A stretch of DNA of 64,000 nt from Alteromonas_F sp964429915 (GTDB lineage Bacteria > Pseudomonadota > Gammaproteobacteria > Enterobacterales > Alteromonadaceae). The stretch covers positions 27,076 to 91,075 of the forward strand of contig CAYSDZ010000012.1 of assembly GCA_964429915.1 (NCBI GenBank), given 5' to 3'. The notes beneath the pieces were generated by a model. The model saw nothing but the letters and a program-made list of their open reading frames with translations. It had not been told where the DNA came from and did no database searches. The stretch's first letter is position 1. Every line of letters starts with the position of its first letter. This document shows, one piece after another, positions 35,477 to 44,797 of the stretch. The position numbers were made by a program, and so were the translations under genes.

Positions 35477-37641
35477 TACCACTTGATTCACTTTTTCAGT
35501 CTCTAGGCTTGGTCGATTGCGCGTTGCTAAAGCATCAAGCAAATAATACCTTCACGGTGATTCATGCCCCAGTAGGATGGTTTTATTGGCTATTCCCAGA
35601 TGCTAAGGAAAACGCGACAATTCAGCTAGAGAACGACGGATCTTTCATTCATAATTTTTTAATTGATGCCCAAGAATTCTGGCTAAATGAAAGCTCTGCT
35701 AGTGATAAGCAGCAAATCCAATCAGGCATTTGGAAGGAAACCATAAAAGGGCCGAATGGGCAGAGCAAAGAAGTGTGCCTTGAGTGCATTGCAGCCATTG
35801 CGATCGAACAGCGGTTTTTAATTATCAACAATGCCGAAAGTGCTTATGAACAAAAACAAAGTACGCTTCAAACAGCAAGAGAAACCTTGCTGTCCCACGA
35901 TAAAATGCAAGCTCAACATGACATTCTTAGTGAGCGTCTTTCTAGTGTCATTAAACGCAACGAAACCGTTTTAGACTTACACTTACCGGTTGAACAAGCC
36001 ATACAGAACGCTGATTTTGGTGTTGTTATCATTGATACCTCTCAGCGAGTGCTTTTCTCCAACCCCTGCGCATACGATTACTTTGAGCTTGATCCGTTTC
36101 GAGCCAGTGTGACGCCTTTTGCTATTATTAAACAACTGATTGAGGGTCAATACCCAGAGTCGGTTAATATTTTCCAGAATGCCAAAACGTGGAACGGTGA
36201 ATTGTATTGGCATTGTCCGCCGAACTTTCACAAATGGTTGCAAGTTTCAGTTCAACCCGTCAGGAATAACGCCAGTGCGGTAGCTCATTGGGTGATTACC
36301 CTTTCTGATACAACGCGCATCAAACACTTACTTCAAAAAAATGAAAATTTAATTTTAAATGATGCATTAACCGGCCTACACAACCGCCAATACATGTGGA
36401 AATTTCTCGACAAAGCATGTACAGACAGCCGGCCATTAAGCTTACTTTTTATAGACATAATCCGTTTTAAACGAATTAATGAACTCTATGGCCATGCGAG
36501 TGGTGATAAAATATTACAAGATGTCGCGTTGCATATAACAGAAATAGCGCCAAAGAACAGCTATGTGGCTCGTATCGGTTCAGCACGATTTGCGCTTATC
36601 ATTCATTTCGAAGACAATTTAAGCAATACAGAGCAGCATATTATCGTCAATGAAGTAAGCGCGAAACTCAACGAACGCTTATCTGTACCCTTTTTAACGC
36701 AAAGTAACGCGCCGTGTTTAGTTGAAACCAATACGGGCATTGCGTTTTATCCACAAGACAGTGCAGATGCCGAGTCTTTTGTAAAAGCGGCGGATATCGC
36801 ACTAAAGGGCGCAGTAACGTCCTCGTCTAAAACAAAATTTTATTCAAAAGCCATGCTGATTGCTAACGAAGAGCGACTGCAGTTAGAAGAAAAGCTTAAA
36901 AGCGCTTTGGAGAACGATGAATTTCGGCTTTTTTTACAACCCATTATTGATACATATTCTGAACGCATTGTAAAAGCTGAGGCACTGCTTCGCTGGAAAT
37001 CTCCTAAAGGCGAAGACGTATCACCCGATATTTTTATTCCTATCGCTGAGCAAACTGGTCTTATTATTCCTTTAGGCAACTGGGTGATAAAACAGGTGTG
37101 TGGCTTATTGAGCTTTTTAAAAGAAAATGACATCGATATTAAACTCGCCATTAACTTATCACCAAAGCAAGTAAGCGACAGATACTTATTCGATTTTATT
37201 AAAGCAACGACCACCCAGTCCGGCGTAGACGCAAAGCGCTTAGAATTAGAATTAACTGAAGGTGTGCTTGTTAACGATTACGAAAAAGCGTCAAACCTGT
37301 TGAATTCATTAAGAGATATGGGCGTTTCTATCGCTATTGATGATTTTGGCACTGGCTACAGTTCTTTGTCTTACTTAAAACATTTACCGATCGACCATCT
37401 AAAAATTGATCGCTCTTTTATCCGCGATATCGACATAAGCGAAGACGATAGAGCCATTGTTCTTGCTATCATCGCCATGGCCAAACAACTAAGACTATCA
37501 GTGATTGCCGAAGGAGTTGAAACAGAAAAACAGCGAGACTTCTTACATTATCACGACTGCCAATCAATGCAGGGCTATTTTTACAGCAAACCCGTACCGG
37601 CCGACGAGTTTATCCGTTTCTTTAGAAAACACAACAAATGA
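35473..37641 (+). CDS. PAS-PAS-GGDEF-EAL protein, probable c-di-GMP phosphodiesterase
   Basis: 722 residues, soluble. A first PAS-like region (about 5-120), a helical linker (125-165), a second PAS (170-285), GGDEF (295-455) and EAL (465-715). The GGDEF signature is changed to GSARF (369-373), so cyclase activity is unlikely, although it may bind GTP as a regulator. The EAL domain keeps KAEALLRW (Glu503), NLSPKQ, ELTEG, DDFGTGYSSL, LKIDRSFI and AEGVE, so it should hydrolyse c-di-GMP. It is coupled to the GTPase gene (ATGA overlap) and convergent with tatD after 2 bases. Confidence 0.93.
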   Translation: MIPLDSLFQSLGLVDCALLKHQANNTFTVIHAPVGWFYWLFPDAKENATIQLENDGSFIHNFLIDAQEFWLNESSASDKQQIQSGIWKETIKGPNGQSKEVCLECIAAIAIEQRFLIINNAESAYEQKQSTLQTARETLLSHDKMQAQHDILSERLSSVIKRNETVLDLHLPVEQAIQNADFGVVIIDTSQRVLFSNPCAYDYFELDPFRASVTPFAIIKQLIEGQYPESVNIFQNAKTWNGELYWHCPPNFHKWLQVSVQPVRNNASAVAHWVITLSDTTRIKHLLQKNENLILNDALTGLHNRQYMWKFLDKACTDSRPLSLLFIDIIRFKRINELYGHASGDKILQDVALHITEIAPKNSYVARIGSARFALIIHFEDNLSNTEQHIIVNEVSAKLNERLSVPFLTQSNAPCLVETNTGIAFYPQDSADAESFVKAADIALKGAVTSSSKTKFYSKAMLIANEERLQLEEKLKSALENDEFRLFLQPIIDTYSERIVKAEALLRWKSPKGEDVSPDIFIPIAEQTGLIIPLGNWVIKQVCGLLSFLKENDIDIKLAINLSPKQVSDRYLFDFIKATTTQSGVDAKRLELELTEGVLVNDYEKASNLLNSLRDMGVSIAIDDFGTGYSSLSYLKHLPIDHLKIDRSFIRDIDISEDDRAIVLAIIAMAKQLRLSVIAEGVETEKQRDFLHYHDCQSMQGYFYSKPVPADEFIRFFRKHNK

Positions 37642-37643
37642 CA

Positions 37644-38417
37644 CTAAACGTGCCTTTTTATGTGTTTAAATAATGAATAAAAATTATTTGTTGTTGCTTC
37701 AGCTAACGCCTGTACGGGTATACCACGCAAACTAGCTATATATTCAGCCACCTCGACCACATAAGCAGGTTGATTCGCTTTACCTCGATGAGGCACGGGA
37801 GCCAACCAGGGCGAATCTGTTTCAATAAGTAGTTTATCGAGTGGGATCTTTGCTGCCACTTCTTTAAGTTCTTTAGCAGATTGAAAAGTAACAATGCCTG
37901 ATATTGAAATGTACATGCCTAAGTCAATGGCTTGCTTTGCCATATCCCAATCTTCGGTAAAGCAATGTAAGACGCCTTCAGTCGCACTATTTTTATGCTC
38001 ATTTAACAGTGTTAAGGTGTCTTGTTTCGCTCCACGAGTATGAATAATTAAAGGCTTGGACAGCTCATTCGCCACTTCTATGTGATCAATAAAAGACTGA
38101 ATTTGTATCTCTTTAGTGTCTTCGCTGTAAAAGTAATCCAGACCCGTTTCGCCAATCGCGACCACTTTGTCTCGTTGAGCTATCTCTAAAAGCTGTTGTT
38201 TTTCACACGCGTCCTCTTGGTGAAGAGGATGAACACCACACGACACTGACACTTCTTCAAAGCGGTCCACTTGGTGACACATGCTATCAAATTCTTTTAC
38301 CGATACCGCTACACAAAGAAAATGCTCTACCCCACGTTGCTTGGCAAAATCTATGGCACTTTGCACTGAGGTATTGTCATCCAAACGGTCAAGATGACAA
38401 TGTGAATCTACAAACAC
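37644..38417 (-). CDS. tatD: TatD-family metal-dependent hydrolase
   Basis: 257 residues with DSHCHLDRL at the N-terminus, GETGLDYFY and HTRGAKQD, and SPWLAPVPHRGKAN with the metal ligands of the TatD barrel. Relatives are 3'-5' DNases or deacylases. The position behind holB corresponds to E. coli ycfH, so it is the YcfH branch. It follows holB after 5 bases. The PilZ-domain gene found between holB and tatD in some relatives is absent. Confidence 0.92.
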   Translation of the reverse strand: MFVDSHCHLDRLDDNTSVQSAIDFAKQRGVEHFLCVAVSVKEFDSMCHQVDRFEEVSVSCGVHPLHQEDACEKQQLLEIAQRDKVVAIGETGLDYFYSEDTKEIQIQSFIDHIEVANELSKPLIIHTRGAKQDTLTLLNEHKNSATEGVLHCFTEDWDMAKQAIDLGMYISISGIVTFQSAKELKEVAAKIPLDKLLIETDSPWLAPVPHRGKANQPAYVVEVAEYIASLRGIPVQALAEATTNNFYSLFKHIKRHV

Positions 38418-38422
38418 AATAG

Positions 38423-39334
38423 TTACTCCTTAAGAGATTGTGGAATAAGTTGAAGGACCGATTGTAACAGCGCGACTTTGTTAATGCCCGGCTGCGCGAG
38501 CTTGCCTGAGCATTCCAAGCAGCGTTTATAGGGAATATAATCACGACTATCTAACGAAGAAACAAACTTTTTATGGGCGAATTCCGCACAGACCTGCAAC
38601 AAAATTGTGGCATGTTGCTCCCATTTTTTCGCCAATGATAGGCCCAAAGTAGGCATACTATCCACTAATAATAAGTCTTGCTTGAGTTGCGACATATCAG
38701 GTAGTGAGGGATCAGAAAGCAGCTTTTTTATTAAATAAGGCGATGAAGCAAATAAGCTTAGTAATAGCTCTGGTACGTCTGCTAATTCTTGAGAACGAAG
38801 CCACTCCAATGTCTCTGCCTTCGTTGGACTGTGAAGCAGCACTTTTTCGGTACGGCTCAACAAAGTTGGCAACATGGCGTGTTGCGACTCGGTGATCAGT
38901 AGTAAGTAAGTATTAGGCGTAGGCTCCTCAAGGGTTTTAAGTAAAGCATTCGATGCTGCTTCTGTCATGGTATCTGCATGACGAATAATGCACACTTTAT
39001 TGTGACCAATTTGCGCTGTTTTGTTTAAGGTATTTGATAGCTGTCTTATTGCATCAATACCAATTTGTTTTTCACTCTCAATCACATGTAAATCAGGATG
39101 GGAGCCTGCTGCGTACAACAGGCATGCTTTACAAGCAGAACAGGCTTTTCCTTTATTGGGTGTATGACAAAGTAAGGTTTTGGCTATAGCGGTAGCAAAT
39201 TTAAATTTGCCTATACCTGCAGCACCATTTAATAAAATGCCATGATGTAAACAATCTGCATGAATTCTTTGTTCAAAAACCTGCAATGTGGGTACAAACC
39301 AGAGATCAACGTCGTTTTCTTGATACATGCTCAT
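38423..39334 (-). CDS. holB: DNA polymerase III subunit delta'
   Basis: Clamp-loader subunit of 303 residues. It has an AAA+ domain with a degenerate P-loop (GAAGIGKFKFA, Phe where Ser/Thr is expected), as is usual for delta', which does not hydrolyse ATP. The zinc-binding cysteines are in GKACSACKACLLYAAG, and LLKTLEEPTPNTYLLL is the conserved arginine-finger region seen in the family. Its ATG overlaps the mltG stop by 4 bases. In enterics tmk lies between mltG and holB; here it does not. Confidence 0.92.
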   Translation of the reverse strand: MSMYQENDVDLWFVPTLQVFEQRIHADCLHHGILLNGAAGIGKFKFATAIAKTLLCHTPNKGKACSACKACLLYAAGSHPDLHVIESEKQIGIDAIRQLSNTLNKTAQIGHNKVCIIRHADTMTEAASNALLKTLEEPTPNTYLLLITESQHAMLPTLLSRTEKVLLHSPTKAETLEWLRSQELADVPELLLSLFASSPYLIKKLLSDPSLPDMSQLKQDLLLVDSMPTLGLSLAKKWEQHATILLQVCAEFAHKKFVSSLDSRDYIPYKRCLECSGKLAQPGINKVALLQSVLQLIPQSLKE

Positions 39335-40374
39335 TGTCTATTTTTTAATTGGTATTGCTTAACGGCTTGATTGTGTTCGTTTAGGGTTTTTGAAAACGCA
39401 TGAGCACCCTGTCCTTTTGCGACAAAATAAAAAAAATCGTTCTGCTCATAATGATACACGGCACGTAAGGCTTCTCTTCCCACCATTGCAATAGGACTTG
39501 GGGGCAAACCCTTTATCACATAAGTATTATATGGGGTTGCTGAACGCAAGTGAGCACGTGTCAGATTGCCATCGAAATCTGACCCTAATCCATAAATTAC
39601 CGTCGGATCAGTTTGTAAGCGCATGTTCTTCTCAAGTCTGTTGATAAACACACCGGCAATGCGAGGTCTCTCGCTGCTCAGCGCCGTTTCTTTTTCCACA
39701 ATTGACGCCAAAGATATAGCCTCGTACCTATTGCGTAACAAATAAGGAAGAGAAACGCTCTGCTCCAAATCGCTTAAGGCTTGGACCATCGCATCCAAGG
39801 CCCTTTCCAAAATCTGGCTAATGGCTTGTCCATGTTCAAAGAAATAGGTATCGGCTAAAAATACCCCTTCTAAGGATGACACAGGAGCATCAAAACGGTT
39901 GCTTGCCATTTCGTTGAGTTCATTCTCTTTTTTCTTACTCAAATCATTGTATAAATGGACGTTGTTGGTCAAAGCTTCGTGCCATTGTTGAAAGGTAAGC
40001 CCTTCTACGAGCGCGATATTAAACTGTTTTTGCTTGCCGGTCACAAATACATCAAACGCGTCCTGTACAGACATGTTAGGGTTCAGTTCATACCAGCCTG
40101 TTTTAATGGTTTGTTCAGTAAAAGTCAGCTTTAGCCATATTTTTCCGACAATGGGATGGATAGACGATTTACTTTTTTTCAATACCTCCATCATTACGTG
40201 ATGACTAGACGCGCCTGTTTTAATTTCAAACAAGGTATTACGTGGAATTCCAAGCGGCTGTTGAACTTGAGTTTGATAAAAACCAACAACGCCCATCGTT
40301 GCTATGGCAAAGAAAACCAATAACGCGACCAGTATTAGGAAAAAAAGACGATTAGCGCGAATCAAAATGAACAC
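39331..40374 (-). CDS. mltG: Endolytic peptidoglycan transglycosylase MltG
   Basis: 347 residues with one N-terminal membrane helix (FFLILVALLVFFAIATMGVV) and a periplasmic YceG domain. The conserved catalytic region is ISLASIVEKETALSSE, followed by RPRIAGVFINRLEKNM and DPTVIYGLG. It cleaves nascent glycan strands and so sets their length. It overlaps pabC by 13 bases and holB by 4. Confidence 0.94.
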   Translation of the reverse strand: MFILIRANRLFFLILVALLVFFAIATMGVVGFYQTQVQQPLGIPRNTLFEIKTGASSHHVMMEVLKKSKSSIHPIVGKIWLKLTFTEQTIKTGWYELNPNMSVQDAFDVFVTGKQKQFNIALVEGLTFQQWHEALTNNVHLYNDLSKKKENELNEMASNRFDAPVSSLEGVFLADTYFFEHGQAISQILERALDAMVQALSDLEQSVSLPYLLRNRYEAISLASIVEKETALSSERPRIAGVFINRLEKNMRLQTDPTVIYGLGSDFDGNLTRAHLRSATPYNTYVIKGLPPSPIAMVGREALRAVYHYEQNDFFYFVAKGQGAHAFSKTLNEHNQAVKQYQLKNRQ

Positions 40375-41195
40375 TCTTTTGGTGTATTTTGAGACATATT
40401 TGGGAGTGTATCGGCAAGCTGTAAGACTGGCTCAATATTGAAACGCCAATGTTTCTGTTTATGTGCAAGATAAGTGACAGGCACCACGCCCATTAGCGCA
40501 TTGGTTATCGCTACGGCATTTGCATGTTGAATATCATCAAGCAAGATAGGCTTTTCAACAACGACGTGTCCTTGTTTGCGCAACTCGGCCATGACAAACG
40601 CGCGCATCACCCCCTTAACTCCCGACTTATTGAGTATCGGTGTGGACCACTGCTGATGATTGTCTAAAACAAACACGTTACCCGTACTGGTCTCAACTAA
40701 ATGTTGCTCACTATCAAAAACCAACACCTCAGTTTCATCTAAACCGCTGAGTTCTTGCTTGATCAGCACTTGTTCAAGCCTGTTTAAATGTTTTATTCCT
40801 GCCAGTGCGGGTTGCGAGGCTATCTGAATGCGACTGACTGAAACAGACACGCCGTATTTGCGCCATACATCATAGTCTTTAGGCATTGATGAAGTAAAAA
40901 AAAGCGCAGTAGGACTTAGCTTTTCTGGTCTCAAATATCCCCTACCGCCAACACCTGCTGACAATACAATTTTAAGCACGCCATGGCCCAACAGCTCAGC
41001 CTGCTTTTTGGCGTAGTCAAATATTTGGGTGTTAGGCGTTGGCAAAAACAAAGCAGCAGTGTCTGCTTTTAACCTTTCTTGATGGTAGGGAAATAAGTCA
41101 ATCTGTCCTTTGGCGACACGCATAGTAGTAAAAACGCCATCACCATAATGTGGCGCTCTATCATTTATCTGCCAATGATCAACGATTTGATACAC
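40362..41195 (-). CDS. pabC: Aminodeoxychorismate lyase
   Basis: PLP enzyme of fold type IV, 277 residues, that converts aminodeoxychorismate to p-aminobenzoate and pyruvate for folate. The N-terminus has DRAPHYGDGVFTTMRV, the PLP lysine is in ALAGIKHLNRLEQVL, and VETSTGNVFVLD and ITNALMGVVPV follow. It works after PabB (25149-26570). It lies about 80 bases after fabF behind a terminator and overlaps mltG. Confidence 0.93.
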   Translation of the reverse strand: MYQIVDHWQINDRAPHYGDGVFTTMRVAKGQIDLFPYHQERLKADTAALFLPTPNTQIFDYAKKQAELLGHGVLKIVLSAGVGGRGYLRPEKLSPTALFFTSSMPKDYDVWRKYGVSVSVSRIQIASQPALAGIKHLNRLEQVLIKQELSGLDETEVLVFDSEQHLVETSTGNVFVLDNHQQWSTPILNKSGVKGVMRAFVMAELRKQGHVVVEKPILLDDIQHANAVAITNALMGVVPVTYLAHKQKHWRFNIEPVLQLADTLPNMSQNTPKECSF

Positions 41196-41210
41196 AATAT
41201 AGAAACATAA

Positions 41211-41243
41211 ATAAAAAAGACAATGATAGCAGAGTTATCATTG
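41211..41243 (-). terminator. Intrinsic terminator after fabF
   Basis: On the minus strand an 8-bp stem CAATGATA/TATCATTG with a 7-base loop is followed by TCTTTTTTATTT. It separates the fatty-acid genes from pabC-mltG-holB-tatD, either fully or in part. Confidence 0.7.
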
Positions 41244-41276
41244 CCTTTTGATACCGTAGACCGATTATTTTATATA

Positions 41277-42518
41277 TTATTCAACACGCTTAAATAATAA
41301 AGAACCATTAGTTCCCCCAAAACCGAATGAATTGCAAAGCGCGTAAGCTTGCTCAAACGATTTGGGTTTATGCGCCACAAAATCCAGATCGCAGCCTTCA
41401 CTAGGATTATCTAAATTTATTGTGGGCGGTGCTATTTTGTCGCGCAAAGCCAATATAGTAAATATTGCTTCCACTGCACCCGCAGCACCAAGAAGATGAC
41501 CAATCATTGATTTGGTAGAGCTCACTAACAAAGTGTTGGCATTGTCTCCAAATACTCGCTTAATGGCAGACACTTCTGCAAGGTCTCCAGCAGGAGTAGA
41601 GGTGCCATGAGCGTTAATATACCCAATTTTACTGATATCTACCTGTGCGTCGTTTAACGCGTTCACCATTGCAGCAGCCGCACCTTCACCGTCTTCCGGT
41701 GGAGATGTCATATGATAAGCGTCACCACTCATTCCAAAACCGCTAAGTTCGGCATAAATTTTGGCGCCACGCTGAACGGCATGCTCGTATTCTTCAAGCA
41801 TCACTACGCCAGAGCCTTCGCCCATCACAAAGCCGTCTCGATCTTTATCCCATGGCCGACTTGCCGCCTGATGATCATCATTTCGTGTAGACAATGCTCG
41901 AGCTGCACCGAACCCGCCTATTCCTAACGGAGTAATTGAGGCTTCGGCTCCGCCAGCCAGCATAGCATCGGCATCGCCGTAAGCAATGGTACGTGCCGCA
42001 ACACCAATATTATGAACACCTGTGGTACACGCTGTAACAACGTTCAGGTTAGGTCCTTTCATTCCTTCCATAATAGAAAGAAAACCAGATATCATATTAG
42101 TAATAGTAGAAGGAACAAAAAACGGCGACATGCGTTTTGGCCCACTTTCTACTAGCTTGGTATGGTTATTTTCAATTTGTGCCAAGCCTCCAATGCCCGA
42201 CCCTATTGCAACACCGACTCTTGCAGCATTGTGTGCTTCAATCTTTAACCCTGAATCTTGCAGAGCTTGCTTTCCTGCTGCAATACCGCATTGAATAAAG
42301 CGGTCCATTTTTTTTAATTCTTTTTTATCGATGTAAGTAAGCGGGTCAAAATTAGGCATTTCCCCGGCAAACCGAGTGCCGTACTTCTCACAATCAAATA
42401 AAGTTATATCGCCAATGCCACTGTGGCCAGCTAGAATCGATTTCCAAGTACTATCAACGTCTAGACCTACTGGTGATAACAAACCTAGACCGGTGACGAC
42501 AACACGACGTTTTGACAC
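41277..42518 (-). CDS. fabF: Beta-ketoacyl-ACP synthase II
   Basis: Elongates acyl-ACP chains in fatty-acid synthesis. 413 residues, as in E. coli. The catalytic cysteine is in NVVTACTTGVHNIG, the two histidines in NAHGTSTPAGD and STKSMIGHLLGAAG, and the C-terminal NSFGFGGTN is present. It follows acpP by 80 bases with a hairpin in between. Confidence 0.96.
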   Translation of the reverse strand: MSKRRVVVTGLGLLSPVGLDVDSTWKSILAGHSGIGDITLFDCEKYGTRFAGEMPNFDPLTYIDKKELKKMDRFIQCGIAAGKQALQDSGLKIEAHNAARVGVAIGSGIGGLAQIENNHTKLVESGPKRMSPFFVPSTITNMISGFLSIMEGMKGPNLNVVTACTTGVHNIGVAARTIAYGDADAMLAGGAEASITPLGIGGFGAARALSTRNDDHQAASRPWDKDRDGFVMGEGSGVVMLEEYEHAVQRGAKIYAELSGFGMSGDAYHMTSPPEDGEGAAAAMVNALNDAQVDISKIGYINAHGTSTPAGDLAEVSAIKRVFGDNANTLLVSSTKSMIGHLLGAAGAVEAIFTILALRDKIAPPTINLDNPSEGCDLDFVAHKPKSFEQAYALCNSFGFGGTNGSLLFKRVE

Positions 42519-42566
42519 ACTATGTCCTCGCTAAGAAAGGGTTTACAACTATTGAAGCTAGAAAGA

Positions 42567-42586
42567 AACGGCCTTTATAGGCCGTT
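42567..42586 (-). promoter_or_regulatory. Hairpin between acpP and fabF, possible partial terminator
   Basis: A 7-bp stem AACGGCC/GGCCGTT with a 6-base loop is followed on the minus strand by TCTTTC. The T content is low, so it may only reduce read-through, letting acpP (needed in great excess) be made above fabF. Confidence 0.45.
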
Positions 42587-42598
42587 ATATAAAAGGAA

Positions 42599-42838
42599 TT
42601 ACGCGTCTTTGTTGGCGTTAATGTAATCAATTGCAGACTGAACAGTAGTGATTTTTTCTGCTTCTTCGTCTGGAATTTCAGTATCGAACTCTTCTTCCAA
42701 CGCCATAACCAACTCAACAGTATCAAGTGAGTCTGCACCTAAATCATCTACAAAAGACGCTTCGGCTTTCACTTCATCTTCTTTTACGCCAAGTTGTTCA
42801 ACAATGATTTTCTTAACGCGTTCTTCAATATTACTCAT
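42599..42838 (-). CDS. acpP: Acyl carrier protein
   Basis: 79 residues, acidic, carrying growing acyl chains on 4'-phosphopantetheine attached to the serine in LGADSLDTVELVMALEEE. It matches E. coli AcpP nearly throughout (STIEERVKKI-like start, AIDYINANKDA-like end). It lies between fabG and fabF as in other gammaproteobacteria. About 180 bases upstream are non-coding and likely hold its own promoter. Confidence 0.97.
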   Translation of the reverse strand: MSNIEERVKKIIVEQLGVKEDEVKAEASFVDDLGADSLDTVELVMALEEEFDTEIPDEEAEKITTVQSAIDYINANKDA

Positions 42839-43015
42839 TTTCCAGGTTTCCCTTAACTGTCACTAGATAGTAAAAATTGTCGCTAGTTTATTTGTCTCGT
42901 CTTCGGTATGCAAGCACATAACTGCAACAAGCCAAAGGTCAAACCAGCAACAAACAAAAATAATTTATAGCCGAACAATTATTTAACAATACGCAATACA
43001 AAGCAAGCGCTTGTA

Positions 43016-43753
43016 TTACGACATATACATGCCACCATTAACATTAATGGTTTCGCCCGTAATATACCCAGCCATGTCTGATGCAAGAAAAGCCACCGTA
43101 CTGGCAATTTCTTCTGGCCTTCCCAAACGATTGGCAGGAATATCATTAAAAATATTTTGTTTCTGCTCATCGCTTAACGATTGTGTCATGTCAGTATCAA
43201 TGAAACCCGGGGCAACTGTGTTTACAGTGATACCGCGTGATGCCACTTCTCTTGCAAGCGACTTACTGAAACCTATTACGCCCGCTTTTGCAGCTGCATA
43301 ATTCGCTTGCCCAGCATTCCCTGTAACACCGACCACTGAACCAATATTTATAATTCGTCCGTGACGCTTTTTCATCATACCGCGCATAACCGCTTTTGAC
43401 AGCCTGAATATCGCGGTTAAGTTGGTTTGAATTATGTCGTTCCACTCATCGTCTTTCATTCGCATAAGTAGATTATCGCGAGTGATTCCAGCGTTATTAA
43501 CCAGAATATCGATGCTACCAAATTCTGCATTTATATCGGCTAAGGTGGAGCTAATGCTCTCTTCGTGAGTGACGTTTAATACCTTGCCAGTCCCTTTCTC
43601 ACCTAAGTAGTCTGCAATCGCCTTAGCCCCATTTTCACTGGTGGCAGTACCAATTACTGTGGCACCCATTTCAAGCAATTGCAGTGCTATCGCTTTTCCA
43701 ATACCTCTGCTAGCCCCCGTGACTAGCGCAATTTTATTTTCAAGTTGAGCCAT
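43016..43753 (-). CDS. fabG: 3-oxoacyl-ACP reductase
   Basis: NADPH-dependent short-chain dehydrogenase, 245 residues. TGASRGIGKAIA is the cofactor site, NNAGITRDNLLMRM follows, and the catalytic Tyr/Lys are in NYAAAKAGVIGFSKSLA. It reduces 3-oxoacyl-ACP in each elongation cycle. It starts 8 bases after fabD. Confidence 0.96.
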   Translation of the reverse strand: MAQLENKIALVTGASRGIGKAIALQLLEMGATVIGTATSENGAKAIADYLGEKGTGKVLNVTHEESISSTLADINAEFGSIDILVNNAGITRDNLLMRMKDDEWNDIIQTNLTAIFRLSKAVMRGMMKKRHGRIINIGSVVGVTGNAGQANYAAAKAGVIGFSKSLAREVASRGITVNTVAPGFIDTDMTQSLSDEQKQNIFNDIPANRLGRPEEIASTVAFLASDMAGYITGETINVNGGMYMS

Positions 43754-43761
43754 GTTGCTTC

Positions 43762-44691
43762 CTATTCAATCGTAATATTCACAGTATCAGGTGAATTTGC
43801 AGTTTGCACGTTGATTGTTTTATCAATGCGCTTGATCAAGCCACTTAATACTTTACCTGGCCCCACTTCTACAATGTGTGTTACGCCATGAGCAGCCAAT
43901 ACTTCAACAGTCTGAGTCCACTTAACAGGGCAAAACAATTGCCTTACCAACGCGTCTTTAATCTCATTTTCCGACGAAAAAATCGCAACATCTACGTTAT
44001 TAATTATTTTGACGTCTGAATGCTTTAAATGCACCGTATTAAGTGTCTGAGACAGCTTTTCAGCAGCAGGTTTCATTAACGCGCAATGTGACGGAGCACT
44101 CACCGCTAGGGGTAAAGCGCGTTTTGCTCCCGCTTCTTTGCATAATGAAGCTGCCTGTTCTACGCTCGACTTGCTTCCAGCTATTACGACCTGACCGGGA
44201 GAATTGTAATTTACGGGTGCAACGACTGATTGACTATCTTGTTGAACTTGCTGACAAATGTCCTCTATGCGTTCGTCGTCCAATCCAATTATCGCGTACA
44301 TTGCCCCATCACCCTCAGGAACAGCATTTTGCATATAGATACCACGTGCCTGAACTAAAGCAATCGCTTCTTTAAAGTCCATTATACCTGCACAAACTAA
44401 GGCGCTATATTCTCCTAAACTATGGCCTGCCATTAACTTAGGTGTAGTATGAATACCTTGCAGAACGCGGAACACAGCAACGCTGGCAGCAAGCAATGCA
44501 GGTTGAGTGATATGAGTTTGATTAAGTGTGCCTTTCTCGTCGTTTTGCACTAAATCCCAAAGGTCATAAGCAAGCACATCTGATGCTTCTGCGAACGTTT
44601 CCTCAACAATAGGATACTGATCCGCAAGTTCTTTTAACATACCTTTCGATTGAGACCCTTGTCCTGGAAAAACATAGGCTACATGATTCAT
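43762..44691 (-). CDS. fabD: Malonyl-CoA:ACP transacylase
   Basis: 309 residues. VFPGQGSQSKGM starts the fold, the catalytic serine is in MAGHSLGEYSAL, and the histidine in AVSAPSHCALM. It transfers malonyl from CoA to ACP. It is followed by fabG after 8 bases, and about 106 AT-rich bases separate it from fabH upstream, where a promoter may lie. Confidence 0.96.
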   Translation of the reverse strand: MNHVAYVFPGQGSQSKGMLKELADQYPIVEETFAEASDVLAYDLWDLVQNDEKGTLNQTHITQPALLAASVAVFRVLQGIHTTPKLMAGHSLGEYSALVCAGIMDFKEAIALVQARGIYMQNAVPEGDGAMYAIIGLDDERIEDICQQVQQDSQSVVAPVNYNSPGQVVIAGSKSSVEQAASLCKEAGAKRALPLAVSAPSHCALMKPAAEKLSQTLNTVHLKHSDVKIINNVDVAIFSSENEIKDALVRQLFCPVKWTQTVEVLAAHGVTHIVEVGPGKVLSGLIKRIDKTINVQTANSPDTVNITIE

Positions 44692-44797
44692 AGCAACACC
44701 CTTTTTATTTTTATATTTTGATTTTGTCTAAGCACACATTTATATAAATATGAATTTATGTATCCATTTACATAAGCACTATGATAAGCACTGTGCA

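Noticed and set aside
38423..39334. Altered P-loop (GKF) in holB as a sign of gene decay
   Set aside because: Delta' subunits normally have a degenerate P-loop and do not hydrolyse ATP; the rest of the gene is intact.
42995..43017. Inverted repeat AATACAA/TTGTATT at the end of fabG
   Set aside because: It has no T-run and overlaps the fabG stop, so it is not a convincing terminator.
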